This document shows positions 8,479-20,459 of a stretch of 64,000 bases of DNA, piece after piece. The first letter of the stretch is position 1; every line of letters begins with the position of its first letter. The stretch covers positions 200,543,962 through 200,607,961 of the forward strand of contig CM077644.1 of assembly GCA_039707465.1 (NCBI GenBank), read 5' to 3'. The notes below the pieces were generated by a model. The model was not told where the DNA came from, did no database searches, and saw only the letters and a list, made by a program, of their open reading frames with translations. The DNA comes from Rhabdophis nuchalis. Taxonomy: Eukaryota; Chordata; Lepidosauria; Squamata; Natricidae. Made by a program: the position numbers and the translations under genes.

Positions 8479-10216
8479 TATATACTTAGCTTCCCATTCT
8501 TTTTTAACATTATGGTGCTTATGTTTACCTTCATGCTTCATGCTAATAACATTTTGCTTTTAAAAGTAATTAATCCTAAAATTAAAATGTAATTGCTAAT
8601 TTTGCTCCAATTAAATTTTCTTCTTCTGGCCATTTATTATTTATTGTTTAATTTTTACTTCACTTTCCATTCCTAAGATATTTAGAGTTAATACAAAATA
8701 AAAGTGAGAAACAAAATAATGGAAAAGAGTTGAAAGGGAAATCATATTACATACCATCTCTCATCATCATCTCATATCGCATATGTCATATCATATCATA
8801 TTATATCTTATCACTAACCACATCTCCAGTTACCATTAATGCATCTCAAATAGACTACCCAAAGAAAAAGGAATGAAGCAATCAAGCAGTAGAAAAACAT
8901 TTGTCAGCAATGATGAGCATATAGATTCTGGTTTTATGTTTCCTTCATCAGATTCTTAGCATCATTGGATCCAAAAGAATCATGACTATTCTCTCTGTCA
9001 TATAAATAAATATCATGGTACATTAAGCCTTTGACAGCTATTTGACAGGAACTGTAACAAATGCTGGCAGATCACATAATTTTGAATCCATATTACCGTG
9101 CCCTTCTAAAGTCAATTAATTGATCATTCCAATGGGTTAAATACCATGAAAGAAGAAAGAAGAGTACCACTGTCAATGAGATGAACAAATGTGTATAATT
9201 GGAATCTGAAACAACTATAAGAAAAACAGTGGTACTTTGGTGGGGACCACAGTAGGAGGTGGTTTTCCTTAAACATATGATATGAAAGCATGTTTTAAGT
9301 TTAATACTTGAAAAATTTATATCTGTATCTGATCTCTTTTGGTATAGCCTGAGTTGTCATGGAGCAGGTGTCCATTAAAAACATTCTAAAATAATCAAAG
9401 TTTAGTGAAGCCAGGGGGGGAGGGGAGGAAGGGAAGAGGAAGTGAGAGAGAGAGAGAAGAAGGCCATTGGGCATAACAATTCTGCATGTAAAAGCTGTAT
9501 AGGAACCAGAACACAGGAAATATTTTGGCAGACCACTTGCTAGTCCTCTTGAAATCTATCCATGCTGTCTAACTTCTGTATTTAGAGTTGGTCAGGGGAA
9601 AAATGTGGATGCATGAAATGGCAGGACTTGTTTGATCATGACATTTCCCTCACTATTCAAAAGAGAAAATTCAGAACTCCTGTTGGCAATCCCACTCTTC
9701 TCCATAATCTAGCATTTGAATCTACCTTGCTATAAATCACTCTATATGAAAATGACACAAGCCATTTCTTAGCCTAGTTTGAATCCTTTCATGCCTGCTA
9801 TTTGTTTCTCAAAGTAAGAGTCACCTTTCGGGATGAAGCACTGAGCTTCCTGCAGTGGCAGGAATTAGGCACTGTTAGCTTTTGAGATCCTTTTGAACTC
9901 TATAATTCAATGAATGTGATCGCTGCCTCAGAATCATCTGGAGCATATTATAGCAGGCTGATGGTTCTTCAAAGCTTCCATAAATCCCTGAATGTATGTA
10001 CTTATTTTTCATGGGGTTTTTTTGCCTTTCCATGGCTATGTGGACAAATGTACGAATGCTTCCTTTCCTTGCTTCTATTTCAGCTTTTAGCATTACATTA
10101 TCTTCAGGTGTATCTGTATCTGGTGTAGTCCAGCTTCATCAATTAAAGAATGTCATCTTGCAGGAACCTGGAAGTGTGTCTACTTTGTTAAAATTCCTTG
10201 TGTTCTGAAATGATCC
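8479..10216. other. unique AT-rich DNA with degenerate CATAT tract
   Basis: A degenerate CATAT-rich patch lies near 8765-8815 and a GA-rich patch near 9412-9460. I see nothing else I can name. Confidence 0.4.
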
Positions 10217-10492
10217 ATTTATTTTATTTATTTATTAGATGTATAAAACTGTGCCTCTCTCCCCGAAGGGACTCGGGGCGGTGCACAGGAAATTAAAAAA
10301 TATAAAATATTGTAATAAATAAGTACTAAAAATTAATTAAACACACAATACCCTGTGCTAAAATCCCCTAAAACTTTGACCATTAAAATCCAGTGTAAAA
10401 CAAATTAACGTTCAGTCTTCAATATGGTTGTGCGAATTAGGCCAGGCCGGCAAGATGAAAAAGTATGTCTTAAGATATTGGCGGAAGTTCCA
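10217..10492 (-). mobile_element. CR1-type (L3-like) LINE 3' end
   Basis: On the minus strand it has the last few ORF2 codons, the 3' UTR with a CAGGGTATTGTG-like block, and the terminal GAGTCCCTTCGGGGAGAG motif. It is truncated earlier than the copies at 2641 and 19390. An ATTT-rich run at 10218-10240 is the tail. The 5' break adjoins a CCATCATCCA-rich patch (10492-10520). Confidence 0.85.
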
Positions 10493-10738
10493 TCCACCAT
10501 CATCCATCATCCACCATCATGATTTGTGTGGCTCCTACTCTTATGTTGGAAATTGTTGAACTCTTGGGACAGGAATGATTGTGCATACCCCTTTCAATTT
10601 GGTTTTGCTTTGTTTTGTTTTAGAATAGTTTGATGGTTTGCTTTGCTCTTCTAGATTGTTGTATTTTATTTCAATCAGTTGGCTTTTAGTTACAAGTCAG
10701 TAAGGCATTCTAAAATAAGAGGAAGAGTAGCAGCAGTA

Positions 10739-10812
10739 AAAGGAGGAGGAGGAAGAAGTAGCAGAAGAGGAGGAGGAGGAGGAGGAGAAGGAGGAGGAGG
10801 AGGAGGAAGAAC
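10739..10812. repeat. (GGA)n/(AGA)n purine tract
   Basis: Purine-only imperfect triplet array followed by AAC/AAG triplets to about 10850. The Gly/Arg-rich open frame 10679-10909 is an artefact of this tract. Confidence 0.9.
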
Positions 10813-10849
10813 AACAAGAAGAACAAGAACAACAGCAACCAAGGAACCA

Positions 10850-11472
10850 TTTCTATACTTTGCATGGGATATGCCTGCTGAATTCTTCCTTGGATTCTCT
10901 TCTTTATGAAGTGCGAATAAGCAAACTAAGAGCCATCACTGGTTAAAAATATGGCCCAGGAAAAGTGGATGCATGCAAATGTCATCAACTTTTCTCCAAT
11001 AGCAAGAGACCACTGATGTCTAATCTGCCCTACTCATTTCCTAAACCACTCTAAACTTGGAGATCCATATGCCTTTGCCTACTTGTGTATCTGGAAGCAG
11101 ATCCAGAGAAGAGCAATTTCTGCAAGCAAGTGCATCGCCCACAAAGCTTGCTTTTGTTAAATTAAGGCAGGTTCACACCTTACAAATATATCAATGTCTC
11201 AATGATCAAAAAGCCAGTGATAAGAAGGATGCATTCATGACAACTGTTTATGTTTTAAAAGAAGAAAATAATATCTAGCAGAGCAATGTTTTAGCCTTAT
11301 TAGAATGGTAGCTATTTTAGCAGCCTTTTCTCCCCCAGAGAGACAAGTGTGCATTTTGCTATCAAGGAGCAATATAGATTTCCTGATCCTTGATGAAACA
11401 TAAGAAATGATAGATGAAATGACAAAAACAATTAGATCCTGGTGTAACTTCTGGGACTCTCTAAGTGAAAAG
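10850..11472. other. unique DNA, nothing recognised
   Basis: No repeat family, splice-supported frame or RNA signal noticed. Confidence 0.4.
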
Positions 11473-11494
11473 AACACACACACACACACACACA
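11473..11494. repeat. (AC)n microsatellite
   Basis: About 11 AC units. Confidence 0.95.
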
Positions 11495-11658
11495 GCAGTG
11501 CTGTTCTAACAGCAACTTAACCTTTATTTCTCACCATTATATCTTAAGTGCCTATATGCCCTGCTTGAAAGTCAAACTCCATTGATGGAAACATTCTGAG
11601 CAATATACAGTATATGAGTATTCAGTTCTATATAGTTCAAAGTATGCTATATAGTTTG

Positions 11659-11857
11659 GACTAGTGGTTAAGTTACCAGGCTAGAAAGTAGGAGATTATG
11701 AGTTCAAGTCCTGCCTTAAGCATGAATGCCAGCTGCTGACTTTGGGATAGTTTCACACAGGGTTGTGGGTGTGGGGGGAATTAGGAAGTGTAAATTGTGC
11801 TGGATATGTTCAGTGCCTTGAATTATTTGTAAACAAAAGAATAATAAAGCCAGGACA
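11659..11857 (+). mobile_element. Sauria-type SINE
   Basis: The tRNA-derived head includes ACTAGTGGTTAAGTTACCAG and GAGTTCAAGTCCTGCC (B box). The body has CCAGCTGCTGACTTTGGGAT. The 3' end has CTTGAATTATTTGTAAAC and AATAATAAAGCCAGG. The last block resembles the Bov-B LINE tail, as known for Sauria SINEs. A better kept copy lies at 43866-44112. About 50 bases of the body appear deleted near 11755. Confidence 0.8.
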
Positions 11858-12097
11858 CACACAGCTTTTCAAAATGTTAGATGAAGGGGCAAACACGGTA
11901 TTTTCTTTCTATGGCCAATTTTTCCAGGCCATTTCCAAATACAGTTTTGAGAATAATTCCAAATAATTGCTGCATCCAAGCAATTGAACTATTCTCTATG
12001 GAGATTCTCAGTCATCCGAGCCATGGTTTTCCAAAAGATGCCTTTTCTCCAGTCTGCAACACAGTCTTTTAAACAGATCCAAGTGATGTGCAATGGA

Positions 12098-12337
12098 GTG
12101 AGGTCCTTCTCTTTGCCCCAGCTCCTGCTCACCTAGCAATTCAAAAGCGTGGAAATGCAAGTAAACAGGTACCACTTTGGTGGGAAGATAACAGCATTCC
12201 ATCTGCCTTGGCATATAGTTGTGATGGCCACATGAACAGAGAAATGTTTTTGGTTAATTCCGTCTCTCCCGGCTAAGAAATGGATATGAGCACCACCCTA
12301 TAGAGATGACTGGAGAAGGGAAACCTTTACCTTTATT
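12098..12337 (+). mobile_element. tRNA-derived squamate SINE (ACCTTTACCTTTA-tail family), head lost
   Basis: It has GCTCACCTAGCAATTCAAAAG, TACCACTTTGGTGGGAAGAT, GGCCACATGAACAG, GAGCACCACCCTATAGAGA and the 3' end GAAACCTTTACCTTTA. The tRNA-like 5' head present in the 41205 and 53048 copies is missing or unrecognisable here. Confidence 0.8.
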
Positions 12338-15300
12338 CATACAATCAGCAGATATGTAGATACTTTATTTATATGTGCTTGCTATTTACTTAGTATATTA
12401 ATATCAGCGTTTCTATTTTGCATTTGGGAAGCAACCAATTCAATAAATTGCTTAAAATAAGAAGCAGAGAGGCAAGGCAGGGAAGATTTGGGAGGCAAGA
12501 GGCCCACACTGCAAGATTTAAAAAGAAAAATCTACTTATCCTACTTTCTTTGTAAATCCAGACACATGAATAAAATACAGTAAATGTTACTTCATTAAAA
12601 ATTTATAGAAAGAGATCTAATTTGGCCTGCATAGAATCTTTCAGGTAAAAAAGGGTTTTCATTTCTAAAATGGAAAGTCTTAACTAAGTCTTAACTTAAA
12701 AGCCAAAGTATTTCATAAGAATATGTGGAAATCCATTTCAAATTATGAGAATACTTCAAAGGATCAATCCTAACACTTTGCACTGTAATTGAAACAGTAC
12801 TTTTAACCTTCTTCAAAGTTGTGGACTGTTATTCCTCAAATGCATTGCTTCATAATAATTCCTGCAATTACTAAAGGAGAATAGTGGTAGTGCATTTTAC
12901 TGCTAAGATTTAAAAAAAATGCTGATCAGAAGGACACCAGTCAAGGAGTAGAAAAGCACAAAGGTTTTGACTTTAGCCATTAGAATCACTTATATGCCTG
13001 CAGCCACAGGCACATTCACTGTGAGGTTTCATATCTTGCCATGGCAGTCAAGATATGGTTGGTCAAGGATAGTGCTAAATCCATCTTTGGATTGGATTGG
13101 GACAGAAAAATCCTGTTCCCTATATTGTCTTAATACAATTTTAAAATATAATCTCTTTTAGTTTTGGGAAAGTACAGGGAAGAATGAAGAAAGAACCTGT
13201 TTAATAATTCAAATATACTGTTTTCCCCTGAGAAAGAGGGGCAGGAATCACATTCAATGAAATCCAAGTGGAAACTTGCTAATAGCTCTTAACCATCCCA
13301 TATTGTTATATCAGTAGCTTTCTGAAGGCCAAATTGTTTGGAAAAATACGAGAAGGAAGGCAGATAGAGATAATTTTTCATAATACTGGAACACATGCCT
13401 GAAAATCTGACTACAACAGCAACCAAAATTCCACATGTAAAAGGCACCCAAGAACATAGCACCAATAGCTGAGTGCTTCCCTTACTTCTAAAGCTCTGGC
13501 AATATACCATGAAGAGCTCAATGGCTCTCTGCTCAGCACTAATATGTAGGAAAGTTGAAAGGTAAGATATAAATTGAATAAAAGAAACCCCAAATTACCG
13601 TAATTAAATCTAAGTAGCATGTGAAAAGTAGGTGGATTGTTAGCATCTATTGGACAATGTGGAGAAAATTTTCCCTGCTATATTTTTAACTATTCTGCAA
13701 AGAGGCTCACCATATACAAGTAGTTCTTCAGTGACCTGGATGTACAGATTTTTTATGTTAAGTTTCCTGGTGATGCTAAAACAAATAGTTGAAATAAAGA
13801 CTTGGAACAGATAAGTACACAGGACTTTATGTGGAAAGAAAAATGAGAATGGAGAATGAAGAGACAACAGGGAACAATGAAATTACCTTATAAATTACTG
13901 ATTTTTAACTGATCCAAGAAATGTCTAATAAAGTTAACTAAATTTATTAAGTACTACTTAGTAGTATTAGGAAAACTTACTGTAGGTAAATTTGTCCGAT
14001 ATGCAGAATTCCACAGCTTCATGATATATGCTTAATATGGTTCCGAGATTATTCCATTTTGGAGCTTAAATTACATCATGAATCATAAACTAAAGTTCAA
14101 GTGACCAATCACAGGACATTCTGAAGCAGAAATTCTGCACAATATGATCATTGCTGCTTGTAGAAACAAAATGCTAAGCCAAATTTATTTGCTTTATATC
14201 ATGTTTTTATCATTCTATGGATAGAGGATTGGTACATTAAAGCAGTAAATCACTTACCCATTAATTTAAAATTTGAAATGCCAAAGGAATGTCTAAAAAT
14301 AAGTAATAAATTACTGAACACCTAAATGTTTTAAAGTGAATATGGTAAGTATATTTTCAGCTCAAGCTGATGCACGGTATAAAGATATCATTCAGGACTT
14401 TTTTTTCACTAACGGCTAAGTAAATTCAGTTTTGTAACATTTCAATAGCAACTCTTATTTTATGTTGTTTTTTAATATGAATAAGCTTTCATTCTGATTG
14501 AAATGTTGTTCATTCTTTCATTCATTTGAAAAAGTCAAAGACGTCATATCTTAAACATTAATAATCTTGGGAATAGATGCATGTGCACAACATTCATTGA
14601 TAAAAACTCAGGTAAATTGTATTAGTCTTCAGTATTCTCAAGAGAATAAACTAACCCTCTCCAAGCTGTCACATTGGCAGCCATACTTTCTTTGATTAAT
14701 TAAGCCTATTACCAAAGGAAATTGCTCAATTGTTCATTCAACTGTGTGTGAAAGAAATTTCAACCAGTTCCTCTAGGAGAAAAAAAACACCAAAAGTGTT
14801 TACTTTGTGCTGCAAATATAAATGATTTGTTTGCATTCATTACTGTCTGGAAATTAGTTCATACAGAACATGCTAGAAGCAAAAGCATTACTTTATTATA
14901 AGGAACATACTATGCTCATCATAAGACTGCAAATCATTGTTTTTAGAAAACAAAAAGAAAGAGCTTGCACTTCAGGTGATAATACGTTCTCAATATTTTC
15001 CTCAGATGTTCCCTCAGGCTGTGTCAAAAAAATCAAGATAGAAACCATGGCGACGTAATTGAAGATCTGGCCTTTATATGTTTTGCAATATGACCTCATG
15101 ATCACCATCTTGACTTTCTTGACTGTAGCTTGAGGGCACACCTGAGTTTCCTTACATCTGCAATTTAGCAGACACAACTACAAGAGGAGTTCCTAATAAC
15201 AGAAAAAGAACCCATAAACCAGGATATGAAATACATAAAAACACCAATGAGTTTGAAAAATTCTAGGCTCTCAGAGTGATTTAGAAGTTCTGTGCTATTT

Positions 15301-15378
15301 TTGAAATTAGTCCGAAATCTGAGGTGATCCTTTGCCAGGAAACAAACGCAACCAAAATAATGGTCAAGCGTCTCAGTT
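12338..15378. other. 3 kb of unique AT-rich DNA
   Basis: No repeat family or gene recognised. Short open frames at 13289-13620, 13640-13867 and 14896-15177 lack domains and splice support. Confidence 0.4.
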
Positions 15379-15870
15379 CAGAATACAGAATAATACAGAA
15401 TGATAGATTTGGAAGGGATTTTGGAGGGCCTGTAGTCCAACCTCCTGGTCTTGCAGGAGATCCAATACCATTGCAGACAGCGATAAAGCAACTATAACAG
15501 TGGCCTTCAATCTTTTGGAGACTGGTTCTGTGGAGACAAGTTTTTCCATGGATTGGAGGGCTTGTGGTTTTGTATGGAAGTGGATGGGCTTTGTTTGTTT
15601 GTGCAGACTGGTTTCTGGCATGCTGAGACCAGTGCCAGTCCACAGACTGGGGACTGGAAACCCCTGACCAACAACTTCTGAAAGCAAGCTGTTTCACTGG
15701 TTAATTGTCCTCACTGTTAGGAAGTATCTCCTTAATTTCAGGTTGCTCCTTTCCTTGAGTATTTTTCATCCGTTGTTTCTTGTTTTGCCTTCTGGTTATT
15801 CTGAAAAATAGGTCGAACCCCTCTCCTTTGTGGCAGAAGTCATTCAATTCCTTTGGAATCAATCTTATAA
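15379..15870 (-). mobile_element. CR1 LINE 3' UTR, interrupted by a hAT-type element
   Basis: On the plus strand the element reads in antisense from its tail: ACAGAATGATAGATTTGGAAGG, CCTGTAGTCCAACCTCCTGG, GCAAGCTGTTTCACTGGTTA, GTTAGGAAGTATCTCCTTAA. This is the well known CR1 3' UTR pattern of birds and reptiles, where the tail repeats ATTCTRTRAT-like units on the sense strand. The CR1 sequence stops near 15497 and resumes near 15667 because of a nested insertion. Confidence 0.8.
15498..15666. mobile_element. hAT-type element nested in CR1 3' UTR
   Basis: It runs from CAGTGGCCTTCAATC to GGAAACCCCTG and carries GAGACTGGTTCTGTGGAGAC and TTTTTCCATGGATTGG, plus CCAGTGCCAGTCCACAGACT. This resembles the elements at 45491-45841 and 48259-48447. 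The flanking 8-mers aactataa and accaacaa share only 5 of 8 bases, so the target duplication is eroded or the exact ends are off by a little. Confidence 0.6.
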
Positions 15871-16814
15871 AAAGGCTGAACCATTATGCCTTTATCTGAA
15901 GTGGGATACATAATGGAACAGATTTTTAAATATCGATCTCCTATATAGGATGGGATTTGTATATATTATACAAATAGAAGTTATTGGAGTGTACATAATA
16001 TCATTGTTAACAGCAATGGTTACCTATTTACGAAAGGAATGACTGATGTATTTCCCTACATAGGCATGCTATCAAATTAATTATTGTCAAGGATCTAGGA
16101 CTGAACTTAATAAATAGACATACCTATTTATAGATTCTGTAGTTGCCCTATTTCAACATTGCATGGAAGTCAGAGGCTCCACAGTCTACCCAAAATGGAA
16201 GTATCCCATTTTCATTATTGGGGTCAATTTTCTTTTCCCAAAGAGAAAATTAAGGGATAGGAAAATAAAATAATATAATCCCCAGAGGTATTTTGTCCAG
16301 AACTCTTTAATGCAAAGGATATCAACTTTCACATCTTTCAGCTCTGTGGATTTTATTTCCAGAATTCACCATCCAACTATTGGATAGATCACTTTCATCT
16401 ATCAAATTGTTTCCTTCATGGTGCATAATTTTACAGCAATTATATTCATACAGTAGAATACGGACTGGAATAACAGACTGGAATAACCAAAGACCATTCT
16501 TTTGGATTGTCTATGCTAATTAGCCACAGTTTGTTTCTAGTAGTTCTGGAGATTTCTGTGCAAATATCTGCAAATTGCAGATATTAAGTGTGCTTGCCTT
16601 TTTATATCTTACCTTTTGTTCTTTCTAGCCCTGCCTTACTGGCTTTTTGATCCACTTTTCACTGTTAATTTTTCTTGTTTACTGATGTTTAATAAATAAA
16701 CTTCAGACTATATTTTGCTAGTTATATTGAGTGGCATCTAAACTGGATATAGGAATTAACTGGGTGTATGATGGGTGTAAACCAAATTGGTTATTTTTAA
16801 ATATTCTGTGATTG
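15871..16814. other. unique DNA, nothing recognised
   Basis: No recognised repeat or coding frame. Confidence 0.4.
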
Positions 16815-16856
16815 GGTCAACACAAGTGGTAGTTACCAAAGTTGAGAAACACTGCT
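16815..16856. mobile_element. hAT-type terminal fragment
   Basis: ACCAAAGTTGAGAAACACTG resembles the inverse of CAGTGTTTCTCAAC-type hAT termini. Only one end is visible. Confidence 0.35.
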
Positions 16857-18440
16857 CTGATAGTGACCTGAATTTTGTCTTATATTGGGGTTCCAGAGTT
16901 TCCCGTTTAGCATTCTGACTTCATGTGATAGACTTCATGTGATAGTCTTTCTTGATTTGTTTATATTAAACAAGACTTATTTTTTTTCCTTTCAACCCTG
17001 TCTATAGACTCTCATGGCATCAGAATGTAAGCTTTACCCCTTTGGGGCATGCATGTGATATCATGACACACAGGCAATATAGAATGGGACACGTTGATGT
17101 GACTTTCAACAGCCAACAAAATCTAGACGGAAGCTACATTTAAATCATGTATTATAAACCACAACTTAGCTTGATGTTTAAAAAAGGTGGAAAAAAGGGA
17201 ATTGGGAATCAATCAATCAATCTTTTATTATGGTTAGGAATAAGAAATGCTTTAGAAAGTTTGACCAATCTAATAAGACAGTCATTATTTGGAGCTAATA
17301 TATCCTTTTATATTGAGCACCAGAGAACTAGAATAATTAGGCAATAAATGAAATGTTCTCATTCATATTTCATTTGTTGCAAATAATAATCTTCAATTTT
17401 AACATCAAAATGTTAAATGTTAAAATATAACTTTAAACCTTTGAAACCATATAATAATTATATGAATCACAAAACTGCCACATTACAAAGGATTAGAGGG
17501 AGGGAAAAATCCCAAACTTATAACCCTTAAAATTATTAATAACACTAATATTTAATATTTTAATAACTTAGGTATGTAGCAAGTAATAAATGCCAGAATA
17601 AGACTTTCTTCTGCATAAGATTAATTGAAAAACATGAACTTCTTATCAAGTATATAATAAGTTCAAGATATAACTGTGAATTAAATTTGGAGGCATAGGA
17701 AATGATTTTCAGACTTTATGTATTTAAGGAAGAAAATCAATTTTTTTTAAAAAAAATATCTTAGAACTAGCTTAAGGACAGCAGCACTTCTACTTTAATT
17801 AAATTTCCTTTATTGCCAAGAATTTGCGTATAATTTATTTCCCCCCCATATTTTATCATTTCAAGGGATTCTGATTTACCCTTAACACATGGAAGTCTAA
17901 GAACCAAGATTTAAGAAAAATGCCAATGAATACTTTCAGAGTTCTGTACTCTTGCTTGTGGCAGTTTCAAAAAAGGGATTGCATTCAGAAATTAGGGAAA
18001 TCACAGCAAGAGTGAACATGTGAAGAAGAAAAAAGCCGCATTACAATATTTGAGAAAAGACACTCGCCAAGCATTTTTTAAAAGGCTATTATTCCTTATC
18101 TACGAAGTTTCATTTCTGTGCCCATTAATATTGGTGATAATCAATTCAAGTTTAAGTGAATGCAGATAGTACCTTTGTTATGTGTGGAATTAAAGTGCTT
18201 GATGAGCCGTAGGCATATCAGTCAAGGCCAAAATATGTGTCCCCATATTTTACTAACACAGAATCCAATTGTTTCCCATAATTTATTTTTAACAATTATT
18301 TGCCATTAATCATTATATTGGAGCTCTTCTCCAATATAATCTGTCACTAATCAGCCCCTTTTAGCACAACCTTTCCACTATAATCAAGTTGACTGACTCC
18401 ATGGCTGGTCCAACCTTCCCAGAACAATATATTGAGCAAG
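16857..18440. other. unique AT-rich DNA
   Basis: A short hairpin TTATATTGGAG/CTCCAATATAA sits at about 18313-18341. I see no gene. Confidence 0.4.
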
Positions 18441-18494
18441 GCAAATATGTGTGAGTGTCTGTGTGCATAGTGTAGTACAGTATAGTGTAATTTA

Positions 18495-18523
18495 GTAGGG
18501 CAGGGTAGGGTAGGGTAGGGTAT
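18495..18523 (+). repeat. TAGGG array at Bov-B tail, quadruplex-prone
   Basis: Five GGG tracts are separated by two-base spacers (TAGGGCAGGGTAGGG and so on), ending in GGGTATTTTG. It is not the vertebrate telomere repeat, which is TTAGGG. It lies directly beyond the 3' end of the minus-strand Bov-B piece, so it is probably that element's simple-repeat tail. Confidence 0.8.
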
Positions 18524-18535
18524 TTTGTTGTTAAT

Positions 18536-18749
18536 TGAGAACAACAGGTCTGATCCATCGTGGCCCCATGAACAATGTTTATTCAAGTCTTCCTGTCCTC
18601 TATCATCTTCTGGAGTCCATTTACGCTCACGCCTACTGCTTCAGTGACTCCATCCAGCCAACTCATTCTCTGTCATCCCCTTCCAGTTTTGCCCTCAATC
18701 TTTCCCAGCATTAGGGTCTTCTCCAGTGAGTCCTTCCTTCTCATTAGGT
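18536..18749 (-). mobile_element. Bov-B (RTE-clade) LINE 3' end
   Basis: The minus strand from 18749 downward reads in one frame LMRRKDSLEKTLMLGKIEG, a match to the conserved C-terminal region of Bov-B ORF2. It is followed by a decayed frame with GGATGGAGTCACTGAAGC and CATGGGGCCACGATGGATCA, the usual end of Bov-B coding sequence. It is 5'-truncated at the degenerate minisatellite. Bov-B is widespread in squamates and known for horizontal transfer to ruminants, which is established knowledge and not something this copy proves. Confidence 0.88.
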
Positions 18750-18832
18750 ATGTATAGTGTAGCGTAGCATAGCGTAGCGTACTGTGGCATAGCATAACAT
18801 CGCATAGCATGGTATAGTTTGGTATATAAAGG
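18750..18832. repeat. degenerate TAGCRTAGC/ATAGTGTAG minisatellite
   Basis: Decamer-like units (GTAGCGTAGCATAGCG, CATAGCATAACATCGCATAG) drift into GGTATAGTTTGGTATA. It abuts the 5' truncation point of the Bov-B piece. A related GTGTAGTACAGTATAGTG patch lies at 18464-18492 on the other side. Confidence 0.7.
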
Positions 18833-19389
18833 ATTGCCTTGCTCAACTCACTGAGCTCAGTGGTTCTGAATAAAAAATTATTTAAAAAAAAGAAATTAGA
18901 AATTAGAGCTGTCCATTTATTTACATTATAGTAGCAAAAAAGTGCATGATATACCATCAGTGTGTACACTGGAAGAAAGTCACCCGCTTATACAACAAAC
19001 TTGCTGTGCTTTCATATTGTTTCTTGTCTTGAGGTGCCAGAATTTATACACACATATCTTTAATCAATTTTGTTAATGCACAAAGAGCAGTGGCTTCTAA
19101 AAAGCCTCCAATTCTTCTTCTTTAATGGTACTTAACCACTGCTGCTAAGATTTGCTAATTGCACAGTGTCACTTCTCCAATATAATTCACCATTGGCTAA
19201 AAATACACAGGCTTTATGCTCCCATCCTTTTATGTCTTGACAGCATTTAATGGTCCAGAAGAAGCACAAATGGCAACAGACTTACAAAATAATACATATT
19301 ATGATGGTCTACATATTAGGAATGTTAAAACAAATCTTCTTTCAGTGTTGAAAAAACATTGAAAAAAAGGAAACTTAGATTTTTTGAAG
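18833..19389. other. unique DNA
   Basis: Nothing recognised. Confidence 0.4.
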
Positions 19390-19852
19390 ATAAGCATATT
19401 AATAATAAATTTAATAATAATAAAAAATTTAATTTGTAAACCACTCCCTCTCCCCGAAGGGACTCGGGGCGGTGCACAGGGGAATTAAAAACGTACAAAT
19501 ATAAATACATCATAAATATATAAAATCAAATTAAATAATTTATCCCTGCGTTAAAAAACCTAAAATCTTAAAAACGAAACCCCTTAAAAACCCAATTAAA
19601 ACAATTTAGATGTACAGACTAAAAAGGCTGGAAGGTAGGTTAGGCCAGGTCAGCCTGTTGGAAAAGGTAAGTCTTGAGCTTTTGTCGGAAGGCGCGGAGG
19701 TCCATGGTTGTTCTGAGGTCAGGGGATAGGTCGTTCCATAGAGCTGGGCCCGCCACAGAGAAGGTCCTTCCCCTGGGCATCGCCCGCTGGCATTGCCTAG
19801 TGGACGGCACCCGGAGAAGTCCCTCTCTGTGGGAGCGGATCGATCGGAGGGA
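19390..19852 (-). mobile_element. CR1-type (L3-like) LINE, 5'-truncated 3' end
   Basis: On the minus strand it holds the ORF2 C terminus, the 3' UTR and the terminal GAGTCCCTTCGGGGAGAG motif, then an AAT-rich tail at 19396-19425. The 5' break at about 19852 lies within the CGCTCCCACAGAGAG codons. Confidence 0.9.
19640..19849 (-). pseudogene. C-terminal fragment of CR1-type ORF2, open frame
   Basis: About 69 codons open to a TAA at 19640-19642. It encodes RSHREGLLRVPST, then GPALWNDLSPDLRTT, then a C terminus AFRQKLKTYLFQQADLA. It aligns with the ends of the copies at 2824, 32158 and 39474. The minus-strand open frame through this stretch in another phase is a shadow of it. Confidence 0.85.
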
Positions 19853-20124
19853 TATTGATGTGAGATCACCTCATGTTTGTTCTACTATTATTAAAGTTAA
19901 TATGGTCAGATAGTTCTATCCATACCATAAACTCTTGGTTTGGCAAGTTAGTAAATTAGATAATAAACCATTCATATTGCTAAAAAAAAAACTCTAGTAC
20001 ATGTGGCAAGAAGTCTTCAGTGCATCCTAACTGCAGGAGATATACTTAGGAGACAACTTAGTCATTTAAAAGAAATCTTGACAGTTGAGTTTAAGCTGTC
20101 ATTTTTATTAATGTAAATTATTAA

Positions 20125-20190
20125 TATAAGTGATTGACTGATTTATTATATGGCATCAAGTCATTGTCAATTTTTAGTAACCACATAGAT
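20125..20190 (-). mobile_element. RTE/Bov-B-like LINE end, part 1
   Basis: GATTGACTGATTTATTATATG, GCATCAAGTCATTGTCAA and TTAGTAACCACATAGAT are the antisense of a common reptile RTE 3' end (compare TTACTAAGAATCAACAGTGA and TTGATGGCATAT at 50500-50535). It continues after the hAT element at 20460. Confidence 0.6.
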
Positions 20191-20459
20191 CAGTGTTGCC
20201 GAACCAAAATGGGAGTGCACGGGGGAGTGCCAAAAACTGGAAGAGCAGCTCCCCAGCTGAGCTTCCAGTTTCCAGTGCATGCATGTGTGCCACCCACCTG
20301 ATCTTCCAAATTCTGGTGTGCATGTACATGCAAAGACCAGCCGTTCAGTGTGCATTTGTGGACTAGAACCAAGAACATCAAGGGGTGATGGTTGACATGT
20401 CTGGAGAGATGGCTCTGTGTGCCACTTTCGGCATGTGTACCATAGGTTCACCATATTGG
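20191..20459. mobile_element. hAT-type element (GTGATGGCGAACC-terminal family), inside the RTE-like LINE end
   Basis: It starts CAGTGTTGCCGAACC and ends CATAGGTTCACCATATTGG. It is flanked by identical 8-bp duplications acatagat (20183-20190 and 20460-20467). Inside are the family modules CTGGAAGAGCAGCT, TTCCAGTTTCCAGTGCATGC and GCCACTTTCGGCATG. There is no transposase. Minus-strand frames at 20167-20463 are artefacts. Confidence 0.9.

Noticed and set aside
10679..10909. A Gly/Arg-rich frame resembling an RNA-binding RGG region
   Set aside because: It is the translation of a GGA/AGA purine tract.
18495..18523. An interstitial telomere repeat
   Set aside because: The unit is TAGGG with two-base spacers, not TTAGGG, and it sits at a LINE tail.
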